Source: Bacillota bacterium (GTDB taxonomy: Bacteria; Bacillota; Clostridia; Lachnospirales; Lachnospiraceae). From it: DNA of 64,000 bases. Below the pieces are notes generated by a model. It had not been told where the DNA came from and searched no databases. It saw only the letters and a program-made list of their open reading frames with translations. Both the position numbers and the translations under genes were made by a program. Positions within the stretch are counted from its first letter, which is position 1, and each line of letters opens with the position of its first letter. Positions 51,741 through 60,838 of this stretch are shown in pieces. The stretch is from assembly GCA_023390555.1 (NCBI GenBank), contig JAEWCQ010000016.1, forward strand, positions 248,001 through 312,000. The letters run 5' to 3'.

Positions 51741-52373
51741 ATGAATCAGTATGAAGTGATTTCTATGGATACCTGGAAAAGGGCCGTGCATTTTTCCGTA
51801 TTCAGAAACAGTGCACAGCCGCAGTACTGTGTCAGTATGGAACTTGATCTCTCGAACTTTTTAAAACTGGTACGGGAAAAACACTATTCTTTTACCATGG
51901 CATTTATTTATGCGGTTACGAAGTGTGCGAATGAAGTAGAGGAATTCCGTTATCGTTTTCTGGACGGGCAGGTGGTGCTGTTTGACCGGATCGATACATC
52001 ATTTACCTATCTGAACCCGGAAACAGAACTGTTTAAGGTGGTTCAGGTTCCGATACTGGAAACCATGGAAGCATATGTGGAAATGGCATCCGCAAAGGCA
52101 AAAGCCCAGGAGGAATATTTTACCGGACCTATGGGCATCGATGTGTTCCAGTTTTCACCGTTTCCATGGGTTTCTTTTCTGAATATTTCACATACCGATT
52201 CGGGAAAAAAAGATCAGGCGACGCCAATTTTTGACTGGGGAAAATATTATGAGAAGAACGGGAAAACAGTCATGCCGTTTTCGATACAGGTGCATCACTC
52301 ATTTGTTGACGGTGTGCACATCGGAAAATTTATAGAAAAGCTGCAGCAGTATCTGGATCAGGACTATGCATGA
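51741..52373 (+). CDS. Chloramphenicol acetyltransferase-like protein
   Basis: The 210-residue protein has the CAT fold: an N-terminal WKRAVHFSVFRN, FTMAFIYAVTKCANE, FPWVSFLNISHT and the catalytic motif HHSFVDGVHIGKF, matching HHxxxDGxH of type A/B-like CAT enzymes. Many such genes in Clostridia give no measured resistance, so the acyl acceptor is open. An AAGGAAAGCGT site precedes the ATG. It is convergent with the Crp/Fnr gene. Confidence 0.9.
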   Translation: MNQYEVISMDTWKRAVHFSVFRNSAQPQYCVSMELDLSNFLKLVREKHYSFTMAFIYAVTKCANEVEEFRYRFLDGQVVLFDRIDTSFTYLNPETELFKVVQVPILETMEAYVEMASAKAKAQEEYFTGPMGIDVFQFSPFPWVSFLNISHTDSGKKDQATPIFDWGKYYEKNGKTVMPFSIQVHHSFVDGVHIGKFIEKLQQYLDQDYA

Positions 52374-52388
52374 TGCGGGATACTGCCG

Positions 52389-53063
52389 CTATAACATATT
52401 ACGGAGCTGCTTTTTATCTTTGATCGTGATATCGCCGCGCGAAAGTGAAACAAACCCCTCATTGGAGAAATATTTCAGCATTCTGGACACGACCTCTCTG
52501 GCAGAACCTAAATACTTTGCAATCTGCTCGTGGGTCAGGTGAATGGTATCGCTGTTTTCCTTGAGACTTTCATCCAGCAGAAAAGCTGCAAGCCGTTTGT
52601 CGAAGCTGGTAAAAAGAATCTGCTGCATTGCCCACATGACATCGGAAAAACGTTCGGTAGCGAGCTTGTAGGCAAATAGCTCAACATGGATGTTTTCAGA
52701 AGAAAGCCTGGAAAACAGGGATGAACCGATCTGGATGATGTCACAGTCCGTTTCTGCATCAATCGAAATGTCAAAATCGATGGTCTGAAGCACGCAGGAT
52801 GCAGACAGAACACAGATATCTCCTTCATCCAAACGGTAAAGCGTTACTTCACGGCCTTCCTCGGAAGTGATGTAAATACGAATGGTGCCGGTTTTCACGA
52901 ACAGGACACCGATACATTCGTTTTCTCCGTAATGCAGGGACTGCCCCCTGTTATAGTGTACAAGGTTCGCATTGGAGATCAATAGATCCTTCTGCGAAGC
53001 ACTCAGTTTTTCCCAGAATGTGAGACTTGTTTCCAAAAGTTCTCTGTCATCTTCGTTCAACAT
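52389..53063 (-). CDS. Crp/Fnr family transcriptional regulator
   Basis: This 224-residue protein has a cyclic-nucleotide-binding-type sensor domain (about 20-135) and a winged helix (about 165-215) with LTHEQIAKYLGSAREVVSRM. It lacks the N-terminal cysteine set of Fnr. AAAGGAGG precedes the ATG at 53063. It diverges from the ferredoxin, rubredoxin and desulfoferrodoxin genes and probably regulates the redox cluster. The ligand is unknown. Confidence 0.92.
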   Translation of the reverse strand: MLNEDDRELLETSLTFWEKLSASQKDLLISNANLVHYNRGQSLHYGENECIGVLFVKTGTIRIYITSEEGREVTLYRLDEGDICVLSASCVLQTIDFDISIDAETDCDIIQIGSSLFSRLSSENIHVELFAYKLATERFSDVMWAMQQILFTSFDKRLAAFLLDESLKENSDTIHLTHEQIAKYLGSAREVVSRMLKYFSNEGFVSLSRGDITIKDKKQLRNML

Positions 53064-53275
53064 CCGTTCGGCCTCCTTTTTCAGTATATGTTTCAGATAC
53101 TGTTTATGATACCGTGAAATGAACGGAAAGGCAAGATGAAAACAAATTGAAATGACAGGTAAAACATGCTATAATGTTTTAAAAATCTGCTGATACATAA
53201 ATTTCGTTTTGATACATAAATAAGATAAAACGGGGAATTAATAGTGATTATGTATATAGAAAAGGAGATATTGAT

Positions 53276-53464
53276 ATGAAAGCAGCAGTTGACAGAGATG
53301 GTTGTATTTTGTGTGGGTTATGTGCCTCTACATGCCCGGAGGTATTCCGTATGGGAGACGATGGTCCGGCAGAAGCATATGTGGATCAGGTACCGGCAGA
53401 GGCGGAACAGACAGCGGTAGAAGCACAGGACGGATGTCCAGTTTCTGTGATTCATATAGATTAG
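53276..53464 (+). CDS. Ferredoxin, single [4Fe-4S]
   Basis: The 62-residue protein has CILCGLCASTCPEVF (C-x2-C-x2-C-x3-C-P) and a second partial motif DGCPVSVI. Three of the cysteines plus the last C of the first group, or the distant GCP cysteine, would bind one cluster, as in Thermotoga-type ferredoxins. AAAGGAGATA precedes the ATG. It is the first gene of the oxygen-defence run. Confidence 0.92.
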   Translation: MKAAVDRDGCILCGLCASTCPEVFRMGDDGPAEAYVDQVPAEAEQTAVEAQDGCPVSVIHID

Positions 53465-53541
53465 GGCTTTGCTGTATTCTATCTGTGAGGCAGTGAGGTT
53501 TTATTTCTGATTTTTGGATGGTAGATGAAGGAGGTGAAAAG

Positions 53542-53700
53542 ATGAAAAAATACATATGTGATATTTGCGGATATGTATACGATCCTGAAACAGGGGATTC
53601 AGATGCAGGTGTAGAACCTGGAACAGCATTTGAAGATCTTGCTGAGGATTGGGTATGCCCGGTATGCGGCGTTGGCAAAGACTCTTTTTCGGAAGCTTAG
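53542..53700 (+). CDS. Rubredoxin
   Basis: The 52-residue protein has both iron-binding pairs: CDICGYVYDPETG and WVCPVCGVGKDSF. It carries single electrons to reductases of oxygen or superoxide in anaerobes. GAAGGAGGTGAA precedes the ATG. It lies 53 bp before the flavin-rubredoxin gene. Confidence 0.97.
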   Translation: MKKYICDICGYVYDPETGDSDAGVEPGTAFEDLAEDWVCPVCGVGKDSFSEA

Positions 53701-53753
53701 GATCTTTCGGGAAGATGGAATTTCTACTGGAAAAGGAGTGGACAAAAGAGACA

Positions 53754-54353
53754 ATGGACAGTAATGCAATGTTTAAACTGGGCTATGGTTTATATGTATT
53801 GACAGCAAAAGATGGAAAAGATAATGGTTGCATTGTAAATACGGTGATGCAGATTACCGATACTCCTAACCGCATAGTCGTAACTGTGAACAAGCTGAAT
53901 CTTACGCATGATATGATTCAGAAAACAAAGGAATTCAATATCTCGATTTTAACGGAGAATAGTTCCTTTGCTGTATTTGAGCATTTTGGGTTTCAGAGCG
54001 GAAGGGATGCCGACAAATTTTCCGGTTATTCTGACTGCCAGCGGACGGAAAATGGAATCTATTATATAACCGAAGGAACTAATGCTGTGATCTCCGGGAA
54101 AGTAATAGAGAGCATTGACTGCGGTACACATACCACGTTTATAGCCGATGTAACGGATGCGAAGGTATTGAATCAGGATACGTCTGCAACCTATGATTAT
54201 TATCACAAAAACATAAAACCGAAGCCTCAGGAGACCAAAAAGAGTGGTTACCGGTGTAAGATATGCGGTTACATTTATGAGGGAGATGAACTGCCGGAAG
54301 ACTTTATCTGCCCGCTTTGTAAGCATGGTGTATCAGATTTTGAGAAAATCTAA
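53754..54353 (+). CDS. High-molecular-weight rubredoxin (flavin reductase-rubredoxin fusion)
   Basis: The 199-residue protein has an N-terminal FMN-binding flavin-reductase domain (1-150) with FKLGYGLYVLTAKDG and ILTENSSFAVFEHFGFQSGR, and a C-terminal rubredoxin (about 160-199) with YRCKICGYIYEGDELPEDF and CPLCKHG. Such Hrb proteins pass electrons from NADH to flavodiiron oxygen reductases. I use the ATG at 53754 for the family N-terminus, although its AAGGAG is 15 bases upstream. The desulfoferrodoxin gene follows 13 bp later. Confidence 0.93.
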   Translation: MDSNAMFKLGYGLYVLTAKDGKDNGCIVNTVMQITDTPNRIVVTVNKLNLTHDMIQKTKEFNISILTENSSFAVFEHFGFQSGRDADKFSGYSDCQRTENGIYYITEGTNAVISGKVIESIDCGTHTTFIADVTDAKVLNQDTSATYDYYHKNIKPKPQETKKSGYRCKICGYIYEGDELPEDFICPLCKHGVSDFEKI

Positions 54354-54366
54354 GGAGGAAATCAAT

Positions 54367-54744
54367 ATGGAAATGAAGTTTTATAAATGTTCCCTTTGTG
54401 GAAGAATCGTGGAAATAGTCAAAGATTCTGCAAGTCAGCTTGTCTGCTGCGGCGAGGCTATGGATTTGCTGGTTCCTGGAAAGAGTGACGGAGCCGTGGA
54501 AAAACATGTGCCGGTAGTGGAAGTCAATGGTACAACAGTTACCGTAAAAGTTGGAGAAGTAGCGCATCCGATGCTGGAAGAGCACTACATCGAATGGATC
54601 GCGATCAGTACCAGCGAAGGAACGCAGAGAAAAGCATTAAAACCGGGAGATGCACCGGTTGCTACCTTTGCATTGACCGATACAGAGCAGTTTGTATCTG
54701 CAATGGCATACTGCAATCTGCATAGTCTCTGGTCATCAAAATAA
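54367..54744 (+). CDS. dfx: Desulfoferrodoxin / superoxide reductase
   Basis: The 125-residue protein has the N-terminal desulforedoxin centre (CSLCG and CC at about 29-30) and the C-terminal superoxide reductase centre with His ligands in EKHVPVV, VAHPMLEEHYIEWI and the cysteine and histidine in YCNLHSLW. It reduces superoxide with electrons from rubredoxin. AAGGAGGAAAT precedes the ATG. The terminator that follows closes the run. Confidence 0.97.
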   Translation: MEMKFYKCSLCGRIVEIVKDSASQLVCCGEAMDLLVPGKSDGAVEKHVPVVEVNGTTVTVKVGEVAHPMLEEHYIEWIAISTSEGTQRKALKPGDAPVATFALTDTEQFVSAMAYCNLHSLWSSK

Positions 54745-54761
54745 GATAACGGGATTACATA

Positions 54762-54798
54762 AAAAGTGCTCTGATTTTTTAAATTGGGGCACTTTTGT
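54762..54798 (+). terminator. Terminator after desulfoferrodoxin
   Basis: AAAAGTGC (54762-54769) pairs with GCACTTTT (54789-54796). The stem is followed by GTAT, with a T-rich loop. Confidence 0.7.
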
Positions 54799-54815
54799 AT
54801 TTAGGAGGAAAAAAT

Positions 54816-55778
54816 ATGCATGATATGGAAAAAACAGTAAATACCAGAAAGATTGCGATTATTGGCTGCGGGTTTGTGGGTTCATCCTCTGCATTCAGTC
54901 TGATGCAAAGCGGACTTTTTTCGGAAATCGTACTGATTGATGCGGACAAAAACAGGGCAGAAGGTGAGGCACTCGATATCAGCCACGGCATTCCTTTTGC
55001 AAAACCAATGAGCATTTATGCAGGCGGATATGATGACATTGTAGATGCATCGATTATTGTGATTACGGCAGGCGCGAGTCAGAGACCGGATGAAACAAGG
55101 CTGGATTTAGTACATAAAAATATTGAAATATTTAAATCTATTATACCGGAAATCGCAAAAAGGGACTGTAAGGGAATCCTGCTTGTTGTCTCAAATCCGG
55201 TTGATATTCTGACGCATGTGACTTTAAAATTGAGTAATTTCCCGGAGAACAGAGTGCTTGGCTCAGGAACAGTTCTGGACACGGCGAGATTAAAATACCA
55301 GCTCGGAACACATTTGGGTGTGGACAGCAGAAGTGTGCATGCGTTTATCGTCGGAGAACATGGTGACAGTGAGATTGCAGCCTGGAGCAGTGCCAATGTA
55401 TCCGGTATTGCCATGGATGATTTCTGCGAAATGCGTGGCTTTTACGAACATGAAGAGGCTACGGAAGAAATCTCCAATACGGTAAAAAACAGCGCATATG
55501 AAATCATTTCGAAAAAAAGAGCGACTTACTACGGCATTGCCATGTCGGTAAAGCGGATCTGCGAGGCAATCGTGCGGGATGAAAAATCCATTCTTCCGGT
55601 TTCCGGTATGATGCATGGAGAGTATGGAATCGAGAATCTCGTGCTCAGCATGCCTGCAATCGTGGGAATCAATGGTATCGAGAAAAAAGTTCCGATTTCT
55701 CTGGACGAAGAAGAAACGGAAAAATTGAGATCTTCCGCCGGAATACTGAGTGAAATATTGCGGAAAAACGGATTCTAA
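54816..55778 (+). CDS. ldh: L-lactate dehydrogenase
   Basis: The 320-residue protein has the NAD-binding IIGCGFVGSSSAF, the active-loop GASQRPDETRLDLV with the arginines, VSNPVDILTH, and the catalytic histidine in VGEHGDSEIA. It converts pyruvate to L-lactate with NADH. The ATG at 54816 follows AGGAGGAAAA. The Q before RP in the loop fits lactate rather than malate as substrate. Confidence 0.95.
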   Translation: MHDMEKTVNTRKIAIIGCGFVGSSSAFSLMQSGLFSEIVLIDADKNRAEGEALDISHGIPFAKPMSIYAGGYDDIVDASIIVITAGASQRPDETRLDLVHKNIEIFKSIIPEIAKRDCKGILLVVSNPVDILTHVTLKLSNFPENRVLGSGTVLDTARLKYQLGTHLGVDSRSVHAFIVGEHGDSEIAAWSSANVSGIAMDDFCEMRGFYEHEEATEEISNTVKNSAYEIISKKRATYYGIAMSVKRICEAIVRDEKSILPVSGMMHGEYGIENLVLSMPAIVGINGIEKKVPISLDEEETEKLRSSAGILSEILRKNGF

Positions 55779-55909
55779 GGGCAGAAAGCGCCCTGTCTTT
55801 TCGCTTCGCATAGGATGAGTGTGACATAGTTACAGAAGAAAAAATGTTATTATTTTATAATTTATAACAGAAACAACGTTAAATTAATAACAAATTAAAG
55901 GAGCGTGCT

Positions 55910-58402
55910 ATGGCTGTGAAAACAATTATCATTGGCGGAGTTGCCGGCGGAGCTACAACGGCAGCCAGGTTAAGAAGAAAAGACGAATCCATGGAAATTA
56001 TCGTATTTGAAAGAGGGGCCTATATCTCTTATGCAAACTGTGGACTCCCATACTATATCGGCGATGTGATAAAGAACAGGGATGCACTGCTTCTGCAGAC
56101 ACCCGAGGCGATGAAGAGCCGTTTTCGGATTGACGTGCGGGTATGGAACGAAGTCATTGAAATACGCCCGGAAGAGAAGAAAGTACGTGTAAAAGAGTTA
56201 AATACGGACAGAATCTATGAAGAGAGCTATGACAATCTGATTCTTGCAACCGGTTCCTCTCCGGTGAAGCCGCCGATTCCGGGAATTGACGCGGAGAATA
56301 TTTTCACGGTATGGACTGTTCCTGACACGGATTCGATCAGGGCATATATTGCGCAGAAGCAGGCGAAAAAAGCGGCTGTGATCGGCGGTGGATTTATCGG
56401 ACTGGAAATGGCGGAAAATCTGAGTGAGGCAGGTCTGCAGGTATCTCTGATTGAAATGCAGAATCAGGTGATGGCTCCGGTTGATTTTGAAATGGCACAT
56501 CTCCTGCATGAGAATCTGCGCAGAAATCAGGTAGATTTGTGGTTGGGCGACGGCGTGAAGGCATTTCACAGGAAAAACGGCAGAACCTCAATAGAACTGG
56601 CAAGCGGGCAGTTTGTGGAGGCAGATCTCGTTATTTTATCAATCGGTGTGCGGCCGAACAACGAGCTGGCAAAGAATGCAGGAATTGCATTGAATGCCAG
56701 GGGCGGCATCATTGTGGATGCATATCTGCAGACCTCGGTGAATGATATCTATGCGGTCGGAGATGTGATCGAGGTGGATCATTCGGTAACAAAAGAAAAG
56801 ACTATGATACCGCTTGCGGGGCCGGCTAACAAACAGGCACGTATTCTTGCGGATAATCTCACTGGAGATAAGAAGAAATACAATGGAACTCAGGGAACTT
56901 CGATCGCAAAGGTGTTTGATCTGGACGTCGGCGCGGTCGGACTCAGTGAAAAGCAGTTAAAGTCGATGGGAAAGGTGAAAAATGAGGATTACTGGACCGT
57001 GCTGATCAATCAGAAGTCCCATGCCGGATATTATCCGGGTGCCACACCTCTGACCCTGAAACTGCTGTTTGAAAAAGAAGGACGGATTCTGGGTGCACAG
57101 ATCGTTGGAGCGGACGGTGCGGATAAGCGGATCGACACAATCGCGACCGTAATGCGCCTGAATGGAACCGTCTATGATCTTGAGGAGCTGGAGCTTGCCT
57201 ATGCACCGCCGTTTTCTTCTGCAAAAGATCCGGTCAACATGCTGGGTTTTGTTGCGGAAAATGTGCTGAAAGGACTTGTCCGGTTCATTGAGTGGGAGGA
57301 AGTCGATGCCCTGCTGGAAGAGCCAGATTCCGCGCGAAATGTGACCGTACTGGATGTGACGGAGGAGATGGAGCGAATGGTGTTTTCGATTCCGGGCTCT
57401 TATCATATTCCTTTCGGGCAGATTCGTGACAGGTTAAAAGAACTGGATCAGGAGAAACTGATCATACCTTACTGTGCAATCGGCGTGCGTGCCTATAATG
57501 CAGCCAGAATCTTAATGCAGAACGGCTTTTCGAAGGTTGCGGTGATGTCAGGCGGAACTTCCTTTTACAAGTCCATGCATCATGAAGATCAGAACCAGGC
57601 AGATCTGTCTGCCGCACAGGTGCAGGAGAACAATCCAGTAGAAGAACAGGAAGCAATTGCGGATCAATCCATCCGAATACTTGATTGCTGCGGCCTGCAG
57701 TGTCCCGGGCCGATCATGAAGGTACATGAGGCCATCTGTGAAATGCAGGAAACAGAGATTCTGCAGGTATCCGCTACAGATATGGGATTTGCAAACGATG
57801 TTGACGCGTGGTGCAGAAGGACCGGTAATACACTGGTCAAAACAGAAAGAAAGAACAGGGAGAACATCGTCTACATCAAAAAGGGAGCAGATATCGGTAC
57901 GAAAGAAACAGAATGCGATACGCCGGTTCCGCCGCAGGGAAAGACACTGATCGTATTCAGCGGAGACCTGGATAAGGTGCTGGCCTCTTTCATTATTGCG
58001 AATGGAGCGGCTGCGATGGGACGCCCTGTCACCATGTTCTTTACGTTCTGGGGGCTCAATGCACTCCGAAAGTCAGAAGTTGTTTCCGTGAAAAAGTCCT
58101 GGATCGAAAAGATGTTCGCAGCAATGATGCCAAGAGGAAGCAGAAAATTAAAACTTTCCAGAATGAATATGGTAGGAATGGGAACTGCCATGATGAAAAA
58201 AGTCATGAATGACAAAAATGTGGACTCTCTGGAGGCGCTGATGAAAAAGGCGATGGAAAACGGTGTGAAACTGGTTGCCTGCACGATGTCCATGGATATC
58301 ATGGGAATTACGAAAGAGGAACTGCTGGATGGAATTGAGTATGCAGGCGTTGCCTCTTATCTGGGTGATGCGGAAGAATCCAATGTAAATCTATTTATTT
58401 GA
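55910..58402 (+). CDS. CoA-disulfide reductase-rhodanese-TusA-DsrE fusion
   Basis: The 830-residue protein joins four domains. A CoA-disulfide/NADH oxidase flavoprotein (1-445) has GGVAGGATTAARLRR, the active cysteine C44 in SYANCGLPYY and GGGFIGLEMAENL. A rhodanese domain (about 460-555) has its cysteine C522 in PYCAIGVRA. A TusA domain (about 583-655) has CGLQCPGPIM. A DsrE/F-like domain (about 675-830) has FSGDLDKVLASFIIANGA. Together they suggest handling of persulfide sulfur. An AAAGGAGCG site precedes the ATG. CcdA and TlpA-like genes follow. Confidence 0.95.
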   Translation: MAVKTIIIGGVAGGATTAARLRRKDESMEIIVFERGAYISYANCGLPYYIGDVIKNRDALLLQTPEAMKSRFRIDVRVWNEVIEIRPEEKKVRVKELNTDRIYEESYDNLILATGSSPVKPPIPGIDAENIFTVWTVPDTDSIRAYIAQKQAKKAAVIGGGFIGLEMAENLSEAGLQVSLIEMQNQVMAPVDFEMAHLLHENLRRNQVDLWLGDGVKAFHRKNGRTSIELASGQFVEADLVILSIGVRPNNELAKNAGIALNARGGIIVDAYLQTSVNDIYAVGDVIEVDHSVTKEKTMIPLAGPANKQARILADNLTGDKKKYNGTQGTSIAKVFDLDVGAVGLSEKQLKSMGKVKNEDYWTVLINQKSHAGYYPGATPLTLKLLFEKEGRILGAQIVGADGADKRIDTIATVMRLNGTVYDLEELELAYAPPFSSAKDPVNMLGFVAENVLKGLVRFIEWEEVDALLEEPDSARNVTVLDVTEEMERMVFSIPGSYHIPFGQIRDRLKELDQEKLIIPYCAIGVRAYNAARILMQNGFSKVAVMSGGTSFYKSMHHEDQNQADLSAAQVQENNPVEEQEAIADQSIRILDCCGLQCPGPIMKVHEAICEMQETEILQVSATDMGFANDVDAWCRRTGNTLVKTERKNRENIVYIKKGADIGTKETECDTPVPPQGKTLIVFSGDLDKVLASFIIANGAAAMGRPVTMFFTFWGLNALRKSEVVSVKKSWIEKMFAAMMPRGSRKLKLSRMNMVGMGTAMMKKVMNDKNVDSLEALMKKAMENGVKLVACTMSMDIMGITKEELLDGIEYAGVASYLGDAEESNVNLFI

Positions 58403-58447
58403 TAAAGGGAAAATACAAAGAAAGTGAACGAATCAATGGAGGTGGCT

Positions 58448-59113
58448 ATGCAGTATTTTATTGCTTTTCTGGAGGGAGTCATTACATTTCTTTCTCCATG
58501 TCTGCTGCCCATGCTGCCGGTCTACATTTCTTATTTTGCAGGCGGAGAAAATGACCAGAAGAGAACACTGCGCAATGCGGCAGGGTTTGTGTTCGGTTTT
58601 ACAATTGTATTTGTCAGTATGGGAGCATTTGCGGGAAGTATCGGGAGCCTGCTGCAGAAACATCAGACAATTGTGAATATCGTGTCCGGAGCGATTGTGG
58701 TCCTTCTGGGACTCAATTTTCTCGGCGTCTTTTCGATCCGTGCTCTTAACACTACGAAACAGATGCGGATTGCTCTGGATCAGTCCGGATTTTTCCGGAC
58801 AGTCCTGTTTGGTATTGTGTTCTCCATCGGATGGACCCCGTGTGTCGGAACATTTTTAGGTTCTGCGCTGATGCTTGCATCCCAGCGCGGTTCTCTGGCG
58901 CAGGGGATTCTGATGCTGGTTCTGTATTCAGCAGGACTTGGCATTCCGTTTTTGGGAAGTGCTGTTCTGATTGACCGGTTAAAAGGCACGTTTCAGTTTA
59001 TCAAGTCCCATTATAAAATGATCAATGCTGTTTGCGGAGCATTTCTTATCATAACAGGGGTTTTTATGATGACTGGAACAATGGGTTATTTACTGGCATT
59101 TTTTAGTGCCTGA
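58448..59113 (+). CDS. ccdA: CcdA-type thiol-disulfide membrane protein
   Basis: The 221-residue protein has about six transmembrane segments and the two redox cysteine sites, FLSPCLLPMLP and GWTPCVGTFLG. CcdA carries reducing power from cytosolic thioredoxin across the membrane. The ATG at 58448 follows GGAGGTGGCT; a GTG at 58424 is possible. The next gene is a membrane-anchored TlpA-like thioredoxin, its natural partner. Confidence 0.94.
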   Translation: MQYFIAFLEGVITFLSPCLLPMLPVYISYFAGGENDQKRTLRNAAGFVFGFTIVFVSMGAFAGSIGSLLQKHQTIVNIVSGAIVVLLGLNFLGVFSIRALNTTKQMRIALDQSGFFRTVLFGIVFSIGWTPCVGTFLGSALMLASQRGSLAQGILMLVLYSAGLGIPFLGSAVLIDRLKGTFQFIKSHYKMINAVCGAFLIITGVFMMTGTMGYLLAFFSA

Positions 59114-59141
59114 CCGGGTAGGGTCAGAAAGGAGCTGAGTC

Positions 59142-59750
59142 ATGAAAAAATATGTTAAAATCCTTACCATCATTCTACTGCTTGTGGTACTGCTGATGGG
59201 AAGTTCTCTGCTCTATCAGAGATTAATAAAAAATTTTGGAACAGGAAGCAGGCTGAACGTCCAAAAAAATACAGAAACAGAGGCAACGGAAGAGGGGACG
59301 CAGACAGACACAGAAAAGGATTCGGAAGCGCAAAAAGCAATCGATTTTACCGTCGTGGATGCGGATAATGTGGAGGTCACGCTTTCCTCTCTGATTGGAA
59401 AACCGATCATACTGAATTTCTGGGCCAGCTGGTGTTCTCCGTGTAAGAGTGAAATGCCGGAATTTCAGACGGCATACGAGACATATGGTTCGGACGTACA
59501 GTTTGTGATGGTGAATCTGACGGATGGTGAGCTTGAGACAATGGAGACTGCCGGCTCTTTTATTGCGGAACAGGGCTATACGTTTCCAATCTACTATGAT
59601 GTCAATCAGGACGCTGCCTATGCCTATTCTATAAATGCGATTCCGACAACGTATTTTATCGACGCGGACGGAACGATTGCTGCATCGACGCAGGGAGCTC
59701 TGGATACGGCAACGATGGAAAAAGGAATTGCATTCATTCTTCCGGATTAA
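59142..59750 (+). CDS. TlpA/ResA-like thioredoxin, membrane-anchored
   Basis: The 202-residue protein has an N-terminal transmembrane anchor (about 5-25), a Thr/Glu-rich linker (about 40-65) and a thioredoxin domain with WASWCSPCKSEMP, a CxxC redox site, and a cis-proline in INAIPTTYFID. It works outside the membrane, reduced by the CcdA encoded 28 bp upstream. AAAGGAGCTG precedes the ATG. Confidence 0.95.
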   Translation: MKKYVKILTIILLLVVLLMGSSLLYQRLIKNFGTGSRLNVQKNTETEATEEGTQTDTEKDSEAQKAIDFTVVDADNVEVTLSSLIGKPIILNFWASWCSPCKSEMPEFQTAYETYGSDVQFVMVNLTDGELETMETAGSFIAEQGYTFPIYYDVNQDAAYAYSINAIPTTYFIDADGTIAASTQGALDTATMEKGIAFILPD

Positions 59751-59911
59751 AAAAGAAGCAGACCATTGACTTCTTTGTAAAATTATGCTACTATCAAAAC
59801 AGGAATTATTCCTGATTTTAAAAATGTGATTTTGTTACAGATAAAACAGAAAATCTGGTTATAATAAAATCATACAAGACAAACCATACAACAGAAAAGG
59901 AGATGGCAATT

Positions 59912-60223
59912 ATGGCAGCATTACACATAACAAAAGATAATTTTGAAGCTGAGGTATTAAAGGCGGACAAGCCTGTATTAGTAGATTTCTGGGCATCCTG
60001 GTGCGGACCGTGTCAGATGCTTTTGCCGGTGGTAGAAGAAATCGCAGGAGAAGTAACCGATGCAAAAATCTGTAAGGTAAATGTAGATGAGCAGCCTGAA
60101 CTTGCAGAAAAATATAACGTAATGACAATTCCAACCCTGATTGCGATAAAAGATGGAATAGAGGTCAAAAGATCCGTAGGCGTAAAGCCGAAAGATCAGA
60201 TTCTGGCGCTGATTCACGCATAG
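59912..60223 (+). CDS. trxA: Thioredoxin
   Basis: The 103-residue protein has WASWCGPCQMLLPVV and the cis-proline motif MTIPTLIA. It is a cytosolic disulfide reductase. I use the ATG at 59912, which lies nine bases after AAGGAG; an ATG at 59903 abuts that site. A promoter-like TATAAT occurs near 59862. It has its own terminator and probably feeds electrons to CcdA. Confidence 0.97.
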   Translation: MAALHITKDNFEAEVLKADKPVLVDFWASWCGPCQMLLPVVEEIAGEVTDAKICKVNVDEQPELAEKYNVMTIPTLIAIKDGIEVKRSVGVKPKDQILALIHA

Positions 60224-60241
60224 AGTAATCGGAACGCTCAT

Positions 60242-60297
60242 AAAATACTCTTCGTATGGCAGAAAAATAAATCTGTGATACAAAGAGTATTTTTTTG
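60242..60297 (+). terminator. Terminator after thioredoxin
   Basis: AAAATACTCTT (60242-60252) pairs with AAGAGTATTTT (60283-60293) and T's follow. The loop is long. Confidence 0.8.
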
Positions 60298-60321
60298 TTC
60301 ACTGGAAAGGAACAAATCGGC

Positions 60322-60364
60322 TTGACAAACGGAGAAAAAGAAAGTAAAATGAAAAGCGTTTTCA
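60322..60364 (+). promoter_or_regulatory. Promoter of the zinc operon with a Fur-family-type dyad
   Basis: TTGACA (60322-60327) and TAAAAT (60345-60350) are 17 bp apart. TGAAAA-GCG-TTTTCA (60350-60364) overlaps the likely transcription start. It is a good candidate operator for the Fur/Zur-type product of the first gene. Confidence 0.75.
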
Positions 60365-60407
60365 AATTACATTTCGATGAGTTCGAGTTAGATGTACTGG
60401 AGGAACT

Positions 60408-60818
60408 ATGAATACTGGAAAAAGTTACAGAACCAGGCAGAAGGAATGTATCCTGGAATGTATTCGGGACAATTCGGATTCCTATGTGACGATTCGGCAG
60501 CTGGCAGAGAGGCTGGCGGAGTGCGGGGAAAAGGTTGGGCTGACGACGATTTACCGCAATCTGGATAAGCTGGAACAGGAAAAGGAAATTGCGAAAGTCC
60601 GGATAGAAGGCATGCATGGAATCTGCTACCGGTATCTGCCCAAGGCGAAAAACAGTATCTTTTTTTATATGAAATGTGAAGAATGCGGAGATCTTGTACA
60701 TATTGACTGCCCGGAGCTGGCGAGACTTTATGAACATCTTTCCGACGAGCACCACATTGTGTTAAATCCCGGGAAAACGATGTTTTATGGTAAATGCGAG
60801 AATTGCAGGACTCGTTGA
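60408..60818 (+). CDS. Fur family regulator, probably Zur
   Basis: The 136-residue protein has the Fur winged helix (10-80) with TIRQLAERLAECGEKVGLTT and IYRNLDKLEQEKEIAK, and a dimer domain with metal sites: CEECG, HIDCPE, DEHHIVL and CENC. The two CxxC pairs bind structural zinc. Placement directly upstream of znuA-znuC-znuB points to Zur. A dyad at its promoter suggests autoregulation. An ACTGGAGGAAC site precedes the ATG. Confidence 0.92.
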   Translation: MNTGKSYRTRQKECILECIRDNSDSYVTIRQLAERLAECGEKVGLTTIYRNLDKLEQEKEIAKVRIEGMHGICYRYLPKAKNSIFFYMKCEECGDLVHIDCPELARLYEHLSDEHHIVLNPGKTMFYGKCENCRTR

Positions 60819-60838
60819 GGAAATGGAGGAATGGCAGA

